From positions 1 to 42,072 of the IMG/VR virus record IMGVR_UViG_3300024255_000055: 42,072 nucleotides of DNA; one strand, 5' to 3'. The notes below the pieces were generated by a model, which was not told where the DNA came from, did not search any database, and was given only the letters and a program-made list of their open reading frames with translations. The number at the start of each line of letters is the position of its first letter. Positions within the stretch are counted from its first letter, which is position 1. Below, piece by piece: positions 31,016 through 39,185 of this stretch. Source of the stretch: a virus. The position numbers and the translations under genes were made by a program.

Positions 31016-32736
31016 GCCGCTTCTTTTATTTTACTAAAGTTTTTTTCTTTGACGAACTCAATTCGACGTTGGAAAGCCGCATCTTCTAGTTCCGCCTTAT
31101 GAGAAATCACAAACACATTAGTCTCTTCACCAAGTGTGTGTATGATCTTCATCAGGTTGTCCACCCCATCATCATCCAGAGATGAATCAAATGTCTCATC
31201 AAGGATTAGTAGGTTGGTTGCAACACTGTTCTTCATCTTTGCAATCTGTCTCCATGTAAACAGTAGGGACAAATCAATACGTTGTTTCTCACCCTCAGAG
31301 AATGAGTCATACGAAAAGTTGTCACGGAACCTTGATCGGATAGTCTCATTGAAACTCTCATCCAAATCAAAGTGTACAAAGAAATCTAGAATCTGTAAGT
31401 ACTGATTAGTCAGTTGGTTGATGACCGGAAGGTACTGTTTAATAATCTTGGTCTTGATACCAGTGTCACGAAGTAACTCCGAACTCACCTGTTGGTAAGA
31501 ATAGTTTTCGTGTAGTTTATATTTCTGATCCTGTTTGGTATCTAATTCTTTATTCAGTCTCATTAGATCGTCGTTGGCTTCTGCGAGATCACCAGTGTTC
31601 TCTGCCATACTCTCTATCTCATTGCGGATACGATCTATGTTACGATTGATTCGTGTGATCGTTTGGTTGTTGTTGTTTACCACGTTTTGTAATTCGTTGA
31701 CATCAGTCAACTCCGTGTTTAACTCTTTAAGTTGTGCCTCAAACTCTTCCATCTTACTATGAGATTCGTTCATGACATCATTAAGTTCTTTTGCACGTGT
31801 CTGTGCATCGGTCTTCTTGGTATCACGTAAGTCCTCATCGATGTCTTGATCGCACGTAGGACATATAGCATTGTCCTCAAAGAACTTGGCCTGTTTGACC
31901 ACAGACTTAATCTCACTCTTAAACGAAGACTGATAGTTGAGTAACTTCTCACGTGACGTGGCGACTTTTTCTAGTTTCTTCGACAGGTCTTGTTGACGTG
32001 TCGTTGCGGTAGACATATTCTCAGTGTTGAAGTCTTGGAGTTCCGCAATCTCCGTGAGTAATACGGTGATCTCAGATTCTTTCTCCTTACGGTGTGCAGT
32101 GTTTAAGGCTGATAAGTCCCGCAAGTATTTCTTCTGTGAATTGATCTTAGTCTTGACAACTTCTATCTTATGTGAGTTGTCCTTGATGTCCTCTTTAAGT
32201 ATAGACATTTTTTCTTTTAATAAGGCATTCATCTTACTGAACATGTTGATGTCAAGTAAGTCTTCGATAACCTCACGCCTTGCACCACTACCCAATTGCA
32301 TAAACGGTACAAAAGAACTTGATCCAAGAACAACAATTTGATGAAACGACTTGTGAGTCAACTTCAGAATGTTGCGTTCTAGAATCTGTTGATATTCTTT
32401 TGCATGAGAGTTCTGATTAATCATGTTGTCATTGGCCCATATCTCAAACACGTTAGGTTTGATACCACGGACAATTTTATAATTAACCCCATTAACAGAA
32501 AAAAGAACCTCGACCAGTGTGCCTTTCTGATTGACAGAATTGACTAACTGAGACTTGGATATCTTACGATGGGACTTACCAAAGAGTCCAAACGACAAAG
32601 CGTCCAACATCGTAGACTTGCCTGCACCATTGTCTCCCACCACCAACGTGGTAGGTTTTTGGGTCAGGTCAATCTCTGTAAAGTTGTTACCAGTGGATAG
32701 AAAGTTCTTCCACCTAATCTTCTCAAATTTGATCAT
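31012..32736 (-). CDS. 46: gp46-like recombination nuclease subunit (Rad50/SbcC family)
   Basis: A 574-residue SMC-like ATPase (T4 gp46 560). Walker A is GDNGAGKST (34-42). Long coiled coils flank a zinc-hook CPTC near residue 290. The C-terminal signature FSEGEKQRIDLSLLF and Walker B NLLILDETFDSSLDD close the ATPase. With gp47 it processes DNA ends for recombination-dependent replication and host DNA degradation. The promoter at 32744-32773 precedes it, and its C-terminal codons hold the gp45 promoter elements. Confidence 0.96.
   Translation of the reverse strand: MIKFEKIRWKNFLSTGNNFTEIDLTQKPTTLVVGDNGAGKSTMLDALSFGLFGKSHRKISKSQLVNSVNQKGTLVEVLFSVNGVNYKIVRGIKPNVFEIWANDNMINQNSHAKEYQQILERNILKLTHKSFHQIVVLGSSSFVPFMQLGSGARREVIEDLLDINMFSKMNALLKEKMSILKEDIKDNSHKIEVVKTKINSQKKYLRDLSALNTAHRKEKESEITVLLTEIAELQDFNTENMSTATTRQQDLSKKLEKVATSREKLLNYQSSFKSEIKSVVKQAKFFEDNAICPTCDQDIDEDLRDTKKTDAQTRAKELNDVMNESHSKMEEFEAQLKELNTELTDVNELQNVVNNNNQTITRINRNIDRIRNEIESMAENTGDLAEANDDLMRLNKELDTKQDQKYKLHENYSYQQVSSELLRDTGIKTKIIKQYLPVINQLTNQYLQILDFFVHFDLDESFNETIRSRFRDNFSYDSFSEGEKQRIDLSLLFTWRQIAKMKNSVATNLLILDETFDSSLDDDGVDNLMKIIHTLGEETNVFVISHKAELEDAAFQRRIEFVKEKNFSKIKEAA
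31035..31046 (-). promoter_or_regulatory. upstream promoter element, copy C
   Basis: The 12-mer AAAAAAACTTTA inside the last codons of gp46 (encoding part of EKNFS). It is read in a different frame from copy A, so the shared DNA sequence is not explained by a shared protein motif. Confidence 0.6.
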
Positions 32737-32743
32737 AGCGAGT

Positions 32744-32773
32744 ATGTTACCATATTTTATTCATCGTTGTCAA
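32744..32773 (-). promoter_or_regulatory. sigma70-like early promoter of gp46
   Basis: Minus strand: TTGACA (32768-32773), 18 bp spacer, TAACAT (32744-32749), preceded by AGC. It overlaps the end of the small CNWCG gene. The -10 is only about eight bases from the gp46 ATG, so the message has a nearly absent leader. Confidence 0.55.
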
Positions 32774-33011
32774 GCTCAAAGTCTTCTTCCATTTTACCAC
32801 ACCAATTACATGGGAAATCTTTTTCTACACCCATCAAGGCATCTTCTACCTTACAGTAGTGTTCCCAAAATCCCTTGGGGGCATTGAATCCATCATTAAA
32901 ACCTAGTCCCACATCCTTCTCCTTTCGAAAAATTTTGTCGTAGTTATCACGATACTTTTCACTTGTTTTAGAAACAATAGCATCACCAGTAATGTCGTTT
33001 TTTGCAGCCAT
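32757..33011 (-). CDS. small CxxC protein between gp46 and gp47
   Basis: An 84-residue protein with GGAGG before its ATG. It has a charged middle (YRDNYDKIFRKEKDVGLGF) and a C-terminal CNWCGKMEED, one CxxC that could bind zinc with the earlier Cys or His (EHYCKVEDA). No family is recognised. The position suggests a role with gp46/47. Confidence 0.62.
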   Translation of the reverse strand: MAAKNDITGDAIVSKTSEKYRDNYDKIFRKEKDVGLGFNDGFNAPKGFWEHYCKVEDALMGVEKDFPCNWCGKMEEDFELDNDE

Positions 33012-34075
33012 TACATTACCTCCAGTTGTTGCGCCTCAACCATGAGGGTAGAGATTTCTTGTTTGATTCGAGCTTTGTCTAGGTCAGTTTGTACTGCATC
33101 AATATAGTCCATGACTAGAGTCTCTGTGTCTTCTACAGAAACGGCTTGGTCATCTACACTAGAACCTAAGAAGTCTTTGAAGTCTTCTACAATCTTCAGT
33201 TCATGTATGTTACAGTTCTGTACACGATCAACGAAACGTTCAAACTCATATGCATCACCCTTGTTAACAACAACGATCTTAACGAACTTGTTGTCTAGGT
33301 ATCGCATGTCCTTGAACTTGAAGTTACCCATCTGTTCATGATCATAATAAATCTTCTCGTAGATTTTGATAGGATTTTGTACAGGTGTCAGTTCTCTTGT
33401 TTCAGTATCAAGAATATGGAAGTACTTATTATCACCACAGTCGTTCCAAAAGAACTCCATCTGTGCACCAAGGTAATGTATGTTATCCTTACTAGACCTT
33501 GTGTGGAAGTGTCCGGTCAGAACCATATCAAAGTTCTCAAAGTGTTTTGGTGACATACCATCATGACAGAACAAACCACGATCCATCTCAAATCCAGCCA
33601 ACTCTAAGTGTGCGCCAACCACGGACGCCTTGCATGACTTAAGGAATTCTAAAGTGTCACTTTCGTTTTCCTGATTTATCCAAGGAACCAAGGCAACATC
33701 TAGTTCACCATACTTGACAACCTTTGGTTCCATAACAAGATTCACTTCGTTCATGTAGTGACCCTGTAGTTCCTTCAGTGCGTTAAGTTCGTTAGTGTTC
33801 TTGAAATAAGTGTCATGGTTGCCAGGAATAATGTCCATAGTGATACCATATTGACGCAACCTCTCTAAAAAGATTTTACGGTTGTGACTCAAGGCCTTGA
33901 AGTTGATTGTCTTACGGTTGTCGTAGTAATCACCAAGGTGTAGTATGTGTTTGATGTCATTCTCTAACAAATATGGAAAGAACACGTCCCGATAGAAACG
34001 TTCCTGATAGTCCATAAAAATGTCAGACGAATTACGACACCCACAGTGAGTGTCATTAAGTATTGCTATCTTCAT
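33011..34075 (-). CDS. 47: gp47-like recombination nuclease (Mre11/SbcD family)
   Basis: A 354-residue metallophosphoesterase (T4 gp47 339). Motifs are NDTHCG (Asp8, His10), HLGDYYDN (46-53), GNHDTY (85-90) and TGHFHTRS. It is the nuclease partner of gp46, processing double-strand ends. The promoter at 34106-34134 lies just upstream. It overlaps the downstream CxxC gene by one base. Confidence 0.96.
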   Translation of the reverse strand: MKIAILNDTHCGCRNSSDIFMDYQERFYRDVFFPYLLENDIKHILHLGDYYDNRKTINFKALSHNRKIFLERLRQYGITMDIIPGNHDTYFKNTNELNALKELQGHYMNEVNLVMEPKVVKYGELDVALVPWINQENESDTLEFLKSCKASVVGAHLELAGFEMDRGLFCHDGMSPKHFENFDMVLTGHFHTRSSKDNIHYLGAQMEFFWNDCGDNKYFHILDTETRELTPVQNPIKIYEKIYYDHEQMGNFKFKDMRYLDNKFVKIVVVNKGDAYEFERFVDRVQNCNIHELKIVEDFKDFLGSSVDDQAVSVEDTETLVMDYIDAVQTDLDKARIKQEISTLMVEAQQLEVM

Positions 34076-34105
34076 AAATTAAACCGAATTTATATAAATG
34101 CACCC

Positions 34106-34134
34106 ATGATACCAGATGCGGAAGGAGTTGTCAA
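34106..34134 (-). promoter_or_regulatory. sigma70-like early promoter of gp47
   Basis: Minus strand: GGGC-TTGACA (34129-34134), 17 bp spacer, TATCAT (34106-34111). The leader is about 25 bases. The -35 overlaps the end of the upstream oxygenase-like gene. Confidence 0.75.
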
Positions 34135-34688
34135 GCCCTTTCTAAATTACCTGAAACAGTGACACGAAGTTCATCACTAGTGTAAAATGGATAGACACAA
34201 TGTTTTAGTTTAGATGGAAACATAAACATCTTATTGTTATACAACTTGTCTACCGGAATAAATTTCTCACACAGATCACCATACATGTTGGCAAACTGAA
34301 AAGAAAAGTGTCCAGAACAAGATGCACTAGTGTCCGGATACATGTTAAGTTCGTCCTCAATATCATACGGGACATCCACAAACATTACAAATGATAGATC
34401 GCCTCCGTGTCGGTGTGGCGGATTGAACTCATGTTTAGCCATAAGGTTAACCCACAAGTCCACCATGTTCCACTTACCTTTTTGCCACCCGTGGGCGGTC
34501 TGTTCCACGTAGTTCCTAACATTACTACGGCAACTTTCTAGTAGATACTCTCGTTTTATATTACCCGCAAGTGCACTGTTATAAGGTTTTAAATCTTCGT
34601 AGTGTGCGGATTCCAATTTGACTGCATTCATTACATCCTTGGGAACAACAGTCTCTACATATTCACTATCAACTAGGGTCTTTATCAT
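34131..34688 (-). CDS. 2OG-Fe(II)-oxygenase-like protein (TIGR02466-like)
   Basis: A 185-residue protein resembling the TIGR02466 family of putative 2OG-Fe(II) oxygenases. MVDLWVNLMAKHEFNPPHRHGGDLSFVMFV has His92/His94 and Asp97 as possible ligands. SKLKHCVYPFYTSDELRVTVSGN has His163 and Arg175, the likely distal His and 2-oxoglutarate Arg. The substrate is unknown. The ATG overlaps the gp55 stop, so it follows gp55 in one operon. Confidence 0.7.
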   Translation of the reverse strand: MIKTLVDSEYVETVVPKDVMNAVKLESAHYEDLKPYNSALAGNIKREYLLESCRSNVRNYVEQTAHGWQKGKWNMVDLWVNLMAKHEFNPPHRHGGDLSFVMFVDVPYDIEDELNMYPDTSASCSGHFSFQFANMYGDLCEKFIPVDKLYNNKMFMFPSKLKHCVYPFYTSDELRVTVSGNLERA

Positions 34689-35295
34689 CTACTAAAAAAT
34701 CCGTTAGGTCTGAGTCTACTTTGACAGTTCTGCGTTTGCGCTTCTTCTGTTCATTTACATATTCTTTGAATTCCGCATCAGCACCTTTCACTTGATCAAT
34801 GCGATAACGTAAAGTTTCTACGAATGGAATAATATTAGAGTAATCTCTTTCCTGATTGCTAGCATGACCATCAAGGAATGACTCTACACCAGCTTCAGTG
34901 ATATACTTCATCTTGATGTCTTGTTGTTTCTTTTCCTTCTGTATCCTACGCAAGAATGCATACCATGATATCTGTGTAAAGTAAGCAAACGCATTGGGTA
35001 GTCCGGTACGTGTTGCAGTCTTGATATCATAGTTCTCAATTGCCTTGAGACAGTTCTCTACCGCATCCATCACCATCTCTTCACGATAAGTGTACCGGAC
35101 GAAGTTTGCTTTATGGGATAACCCCTGACAAATCTTCAGAAAACATTCTGCGATATAGTTTGGCACAACAGGTTTGGGGTCTCCTTTCTTTTCACACCAT
35201 TCTACTCGTTGACAGTATTCAACAACAGCTTCAGAAAATTGTCTGTTGTTAACGTAATGTGGTTTATCTTTTGGTTTGATTTTTTGCTTAGTCAC
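34669..35295 (-). CDS. 55: gp55-like late transcription sigma factor
   Basis: A 208-residue homologue of T4 gp55 (185). It starts at GTG with GGAG six bases upstream. The conserved core includes YREEMVMDAVENCLKAIENYD and NAFAYFTQISWYAFLRRIQKEKKQ, typical of the sigma region 2-like part. The C-terminal SDLTDFLVDDKD resembles the hydrophobic/acidic clamp-binding tail. It directs host polymerase to TATAAATA late promoters, with gp45 as activator; such sites are at 5213-5220 and 39711-39718. Confidence 0.94.
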   Translation of the reverse strand: MTKQKIKPKDKPHYVNNRQFSEAVVEYCQRVEWCEKKGDPKPVVPNYIAECFLKICQGLSHKANFVRYTYREEMVMDAVENCLKAIENYDIKTATRTGLPNAFAYFTQISWYAFLRRIQKEKKQQDIKMKYITEAGVESFLDGHASNQERDYSNIIPFVETLRYRIDQVKGADAEFKEYVNEQKKRKRRTVKVDSDLTDFLVDDKDPS

Positions 35296-35317
35296 AAAGT
35301 ACTCCTAAATTTCACGT

Positions 35318-35347
35318 ATTATACCTTATTGGGGGTAGGTATGGCAA
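35318..35347 (-). promoter_or_regulatory. sigma70-like promoter of gp55
   Basis: Minus strand: TTGCCA (35342-35347), 18 bp spacer, TATAAT (35318-35323). It overlaps the end of the cytidylyltransferase gene. The leader of about 20 bases carries the AGGAG of gp55. Confidence 0.75.
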
Positions 35348-35750
35348 GTGAAGAAACCCTTCGGCGTAGGTCAGATGTTGAAAACCTATGGTCTCTTCGG
35401 TTAAAATAAATTTCAATACCACGAGCAGCACACGTTGCACGGCCTGTGAATTTCTTATCCTTATATTCCGCACCTATAATTCTTACATCAAAGTCAAACA
35501 TTTTAAGGATATCTTCCAAGTCCTGTTCTGTTTGATAGGGAATAATTTCGTCAACATATTTAATCGCCTGTAGTTGCGTCCATCTTTCAACTAACGTTTG
35601 TACGGGTGGATTCTTTTCAGGTCTATCTGAGGAAGGGTCAACTTGTAGGGCACAAACCAAATAATCACATTGACCTTTGGCTTCTCTCAACATAGAGACA
35701 TGACCAGCATGAAGTAAATCAAACGTGCTCGCAGTAAATCCTGTAATCAT
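35319..35750 (-). CDS. glycerol-3-phosphate cytidylyltransferase-like nucleotidyltransferase
   Basis: A 143-residue nucleotidyltransferase. FTASTFDLLHAGHVSMLREAK carries the HxGH motif (HAGH, 14-17), and the C-terminal FSTSDLRRRV matches the ISTS-like motif. The family activates glycerol-3-phosphate or similar alcohol phosphates with CTP (TagD type), giving CDP-linked precursors for surface polymers. The enzyme could act with the SGNH, sugar and glycosyltransferase proteins encoded elsewhere, but this is inference. The ATG has GAGG upstream. Confidence 0.83.
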   Translation of the reverse strand: MITGFTASTFDLLHAGHVSMLREAKGQCDYLVCALQVDPSSDRPEKNPPVQTLVERWTQLQAIKYVDEIIPYQTEQDLEDILKMFDFDVRIIGAEYKDKKFTGRATCAARGIEIYFNRRDHRFSTSDLRRRVSSLAIPTPNKV

Positions 35751-35757
35751 AATATCC

Positions 35758-36177
35758 TCAACAAAAAAATGTAACTACCAATCTATCTATAGGGAAGCCT
35801 TCGGGTCTGTGTAAGTCGTTCCCATTGTACTGAATCAGTTTCCCAGTCTTGTACTCATGGACAACACCATCTACCTCAGTACCACATCCCCTTGCACCAC
35901 GTAGATATATAACTCCAGCGTGATCGTATTTATCTCTATGTACTATAGGTTCCCAATCTGGGTCACCATCGTGTTTATGAAAGTAGAGAGAGTTAGGTCT
36001 CTTTCCAATGGCGTCATGTATATCTTCGGTCAATTCACTCATTTCGGCCACATTGAGTGTCCGGAGTCCCTTGAACCTTCCCGCCTGAGGAACTTCTTCA
36101 CAAGTGTAGTATGGTAAACTATCTGCAAACTCAAGAACTTCATCTAGGTCTTTTATAAAATTTTCAACAATTATCAT
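35758..36177 (-). CDS. DUF6445-like / 2OG-oxygenase-fold protein
   Basis: A 139-residue protein. VHRDKYDHAGVIYLRGARGCGTEVDG (His80, Asp82) and YNGNDLHRPEGFPIDRLVVTFF (His123, Arg132) give the His-x-Asp...His...Arg order of a compact 2OG-oxygenase fold, as in DUF6445. No experiment on this family is known to me. No clear ribosome-binding site is visible. The next upstream gene stops 68 bases away, and that gap contains a plus-strand promoter. Confidence 0.55.
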   Translation of the reverse strand: MIIVENFIKDLDEVLEFADSLPYYTCEEVPQAGRFKGLRTLNVAEMSELTEDIHDAIGKRPNSLYFHKHDGDPDWEPIVHRDKYDHAGVIYLRGARGCGTEVDGVVHEYKTGKLIQYNGNDLHRPEGFPIDRLVVTFFC

Positions 36178-36184
36178 TTAGTGC

Positions 36185-36213
36185 TTGCCAGATTTTAAAA
36201 TCCATGATATAAT
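36185..36213 (+). promoter_or_regulatory. orphan plus-strand sigma70-like promoter
   Basis: Plus strand: GC-TTGCCA (36185-36190), 17 bp spacer, TATAAT (36208-36213). It fits the window's promoter pattern but points against the surrounding minus-strand genes. Only a 12-codon reading frame lies immediately downstream, so it would make an antisense or noncoding RNA over the following genes, or serve as a replication-origin promoter. Confidence 0.6.
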
Positions 36214-36245
36214 AAGAGCTCCTCTGCGGGAAAGTGAATATATAC

Positions 36246-36608
36246 CTAATGAATTTGAGGATTCTTCGGAAAATTAACTACATTAGAACCTGAGTCACGC
36301 ATCTCCATCTCATGTTCATGTGACAGTCTTGAAGTCTCGGCATACATTTCTTCTAGAGCCTTCTCCCATTCAAGTTGTAAATCTTCTGGAGGGTTCGCAT
36401 ACGAAACAATATGTTCCGCACGAATAACACTTACGGATTCTGGACGGTCTTGATAGACCATAAAATTCTTAAACGTGTAGTATTTGTATCCGTCTTGTTC
36501 CTTAGAAATTAGACGTAACGCATTGCGTACAGGAATTTCGAATTCATTGTCCTCTAAAACTTCACATACTACTTCATCGCCAGTTGTCAACTTAAGTTGT
36601 TTAATCAT
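36246..36608 (-). CDS. hypothetical beta-rich protein, Sm-like at N-terminus
   Basis: A 120-residue protein. The N-terminal 65 residues (MIKQLKLTTGDEVVCEVLED to YYTFKNFMVYQ) look like a small five-stranded barrel, similar in style to Sm/LSm proteins. The C-terminal half is an acidic helix (LQLEWEKALEEMYAET) with a histidine-rich end. AAAGGA precedes the ATG, which overlaps the UvsW stop. RNA binding is only a hypothesis. Confidence 0.6.
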   Translation of the reverse strand: MIKQLKLTTGDEVVCEVLEDNEFEIPVRNALRLISKEQDGYKYYTFKNFMVYQDRPESVSVIRAEHIVSYANPPEDLQLEWEKALEEMYAETSRLSHEHEMEMRDSGSNVVNFPKNPQIH

Positions 36609-38104
36609 GACTTATCCTTTAGATTAATTGGGAAAATTTTATATTTAAAACCTTCTCTACTATATATCTTTATTCTTTCAGCAGAATGTTTCAGGGTGAA
36701 ATTCCGATAACCTCTACAATGTAGATCATCTGATATATCATAAAGGTTAGTAGCAACCCCATTGTCACTTTTTCGTAACCCTCTACCGATAGACTGAAGT
36801 ACCTTAACTTGTGATTTACTTGGAGAAGCAAAGACAATATTATGGAGATTCCTAATATTAATCCCAGTAGAAAAAGTTCCAAGGCTTGCAACGATGATAG
36901 CATTTTTTTGACCCTCTACGATACCACGTATCTGTTCTCTATCTGAAGCATCAACTTCACCGGACACATAAAATACTTTTCGATTTTCCTCAGATTCTCT
37001 TTTTATTAGATCATATAAAACTTTACCGTGTTTTTCTACAAACTGAAACAGCACCAGAGTGTTGCCTTCTTGATCCAAAGTAAGTCTCTTTATGAATTGA
37101 TTTCTTCTCTCATTAGTTACTATATATTCAATTTCTTCTTGATAGGTTTTGCCTTTCATTTTGACGCATTCGTCATTGTGATATCTTAGTAACAATACTT
37201 TGATATCTAAGTCTGCGAGTTGATTGTCCTCTTGTAGTTTTACTGTGGTAGTGACCTTGAACACGGGCCCGAAAAGACCTTCAAGTACAAGTTTGTTCGT
37301 TTCAGTACCATCAAGTGTACCTGTAGTACCGATACGATATCTAGCATTGACACACTTATCCATGAGAGTGCCTAAAGATTTGGCTTTAAATAGATGTACC
37401 TCATCCCCAAAAACACAATGGAAATCTTCAAACCATTCTCTACCAAATTTGTAGATAGATTGCCACGTAGATATAATTATCCTCTTGTCGGTAGTCTTGT
37501 CCTTACCTGAGTAGATCATGTGGCACTGATTCTCTACGTCATATCCGTAGTCTCTGAAGTCTTTATACATCTGTTCTACTAAAGAGGTTGTTGGTACTAC
37601 AACAAGAATCTTTCCATTCTCGTTCTTCTCAATCCATCTCATTACATTATAAATGATAAATGATTTACCGGAACCCGTAGGTGATAGAAGAATTGCACGT
37701 TTGTTCTCAATGCTGTGAGATACGGCCTCGTACTGATAGTCGTAAGGTTCGAAAGGCGCTTTGAGGTTTCCAAGGAACTTCACCAAGTCTGGGTGGGATA
37801 TCTTGTTCTTTGCGTTTGGTGTTCCCCACTCATAGGAGTCTATGATTTGTAGGGGATAGAATCGGTCTCCGCAAAATTTACGTAGTTGGGTATACAGACC
37901 GACATGAATCTGTTTGGTGACTTGATTATAGAGTTTGATCTTACCATCCCACTGGCGTCTCTTAAAGGCAGGCATAAACTTATGGCCCGGCACAAAGAAA
38001 GAGAAGTACTCACGTAACTCTTGTTCCTGTGAAGGGTTAGATTCTACTGCCATGTAAGAGTTGCTAAGCATCTTAACTCTTATAGTGTTATCCGCCGGAT
38101 TCAA
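36605..38104 (-). CDS. uvsW: UvsW-like DNA/RNA helicase
   Basis: A 499-residue superfamily 2 helicase (T4 UvsW 503). Walker A is SPTGSGKS (141-148), the DEVH box is GDEVHLF, and TGTLDGT and QSIGRGLRKSD are motifs III and VI. It remodels branched DNA and unwinds R-loops, switching origin-dependent to recombination-dependent replication. A TTG start with GGAG five bases upstream is accepted because the N-terminal strand TIRVK aligns with T4. It overlaps uvsY by 17 bases. Confidence 0.94.
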   Translation of the reverse strand: MNPADNTIRVKMLSNSYMAVESNPSQEQELREYFSFFVPGHKFMPAFKRRQWDGKIKLYNQVTKQIHVGLYTQLRKFCGDRFYPLQIIDSYEWGTPNAKNKISHPDLVKFLGNLKAPFEPYDYQYEAVSHSIENKRAILLSPTGSGKSFIIYNVMRWIEKNENGKILVVVPTTSLVEQMYKDFRDYGYDVENQCHMIYSGKDKTTDKRIIISTWQSIYKFGREWFEDFHCVFGDEVHLFKAKSLGTLMDKCVNARYRIGTTGTLDGTETNKLVLEGLFGPVFKVTTTVKLQEDNQLADLDIKVLLLRYHNDECVKMKGKTYQEEIEYIVTNERRNQFIKRLTLDQEGNTLVLFQFVEKHGKVLYDLIKRESEENRKVFYVSGEVDASDREQIRGIVEGQKNAIIVASLGTFSTGINIRNLHNIVFASPSKSQVKVLQSIGRGLRKSDNGVATNLYDISDDLHCRGYRNFTLKHSAERIKIYSREGFKYKIFPINLKDKS

Positions 38105-38534
38105 GTCTTCTCCAATCTATAATGTTCTTGATGGTAGAGTGTCTCCATCTCAAAGTCTGAATGATTTCTTCTAGAGTACTTATAGTAACTTTAAGGTACT
38201 CTACTTTCTCTTCTGACTTCTGGATGTCTGTGTCCGCATCAGCCATTTTCTCTTTCATGGCTTTAGTCGGTAGGTTACCCTCAAAGGGATCATACTGCCA
38301 GTTTTTAGTGTTGATATCCTCTTGGGACATCTTACCTTCGTAATACATAAACTTATCTTTGAACAGATTCCGTTGGGAATGTTCAGCACGTTTTAGTTGT
38401 AACTTGGTAAGAGATAGGTACTGCAAATATTTTGCATGTAACTTCGATGTCGCTATAGAGGTATCATCTAGTTTATATCTGTCAATTTCCGCATCGGTTT
38501 TCCATTCATTCAAAATAGACTCAAGGTCTAACAT
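38088..38534 (-). CDS. uvsY: UvsY recombination mediator
   Basis: A 148-residue UvsY-like protein (T4 137), helical and highly charged. The N-terminal LESILNEWKTDAEIDRYKL, the YEGKM region and the C-terminal IIDWRRLESGG match the family by position. It loads UvsX on gp32-coated single-stranded DNA as a hexamer. The ATG has GGAG seven bases upstream. It directly precedes uvsW as in T4-like phages. Confidence 0.88.
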   Translation of the reverse strand: MLDLESILNEWKTDAEIDRYKLDDTSIATSKLHAKYLQYLSLTKLQLKRAEHSQRNLFKDKFMYYEGKMSQEDINTKNWQYDPFEGNLPTKAMKEKMADADTDIQKSEEKVEYLKVTISTLEEIIQTLRWRHSTIKNIIDWRRLESGG

Positions 38535-38536
38535 AA

Positions 38537-39184
38537 TTATTCTCCATTAATAAAATCTATACAATCCTTCCAGTAATCATAATGAGTTCTGTTAAAGACG
38601 TAACTCAAGGTCATTCTCCAACACTCAGTTTTTGCACAATGATATACTAATTTATCATCATCATAATTACCAAAATATCCGGCCTTTAAAGACCATCCTT
38701 TTTTATCTTTCAGTATGTCATTACGTTTTGCTTCTCTGTCATACTGTATGAACTGACCATCTCCTGTCTCCGACCAAGTAAAGACTAGGTTGTAGGAACA
38801 AACGTCTGCATTGTTATGCCATCCAATCCATCCCTTGGGTGGATACAATGAACTCAATGCACTAAATCTTGATCCAAGCAGAGTATTGATCTCGGCGTCC
38901 AGTGTTCTCCATGCATTTTTATATCGGTCTGCATACTCACCTTCGACAACAAGTTTATCGGGTTTCATAAAATGAAGAAACCCTCTATCAGCAGCACCGG
39001 AATGGTCTCTACCCTGATTGATAATCTTATCCCTAAAAACATCAGACAGATAGTAATCACGATCCATCTCTTGGCCACGTCCTTCAACTAGGTGTTTAGT
39101 CGGGAGTTCATCTATAAAAGTATACCTGAATTTTTCCAAGATGGCAAGAACTTCTTCGTTCTTAATATCGTAAAAAGTCAACAT
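38537..39184 (-). CDS. 2OG-Fe(II)-oxygenase-like protein (paralogue of 9052-9723)
   Basis: A 215-residue protein. YPPKGWIGWHNNADVCSYNL (His123, Asn125 or Asp127), FTWSETGDGQFIQYD, KDKKGWSLKAGYFG and YHCAKTECWRMTLSYVF (His182, Arg190) match the 9052-9723 protein segment by segment. The pair is a within-genome duplication. The fold and ligands suggest a 2OG oxygenase, but both copies have a H-x-N where H-x-D is typical. The target is unknown. It lies between tail tube and uvsY. Confidence 0.6.
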   Translation of the reverse strand: MLTFYDIKNEEVLAILEKFRYTFIDELPTKHLVEGRGQEMDRDYYLSDVFRDKIINQGRDHSGAADRGFLHFMKPDKLVVEGEYADRYKNAWRTLDAEINTLLGSRFSALSSLYPPKGWIGWHNNADVCSYNLVFTWSETGDGQFIQYDREAKRNDILKDKKGWSLKAGYFGNYDDDKLVYHCAKTECWRMTLSYVFNRTHYDYWKDCIDFINGE

Positions 39185-39185
39185 A

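Noticed and set aside
32024-32341. Plus-strand open frames inside gp46
   Set aside because: Shadows of the coiled-coil coding region, with Ser/Leu-rich composition and no start signals.
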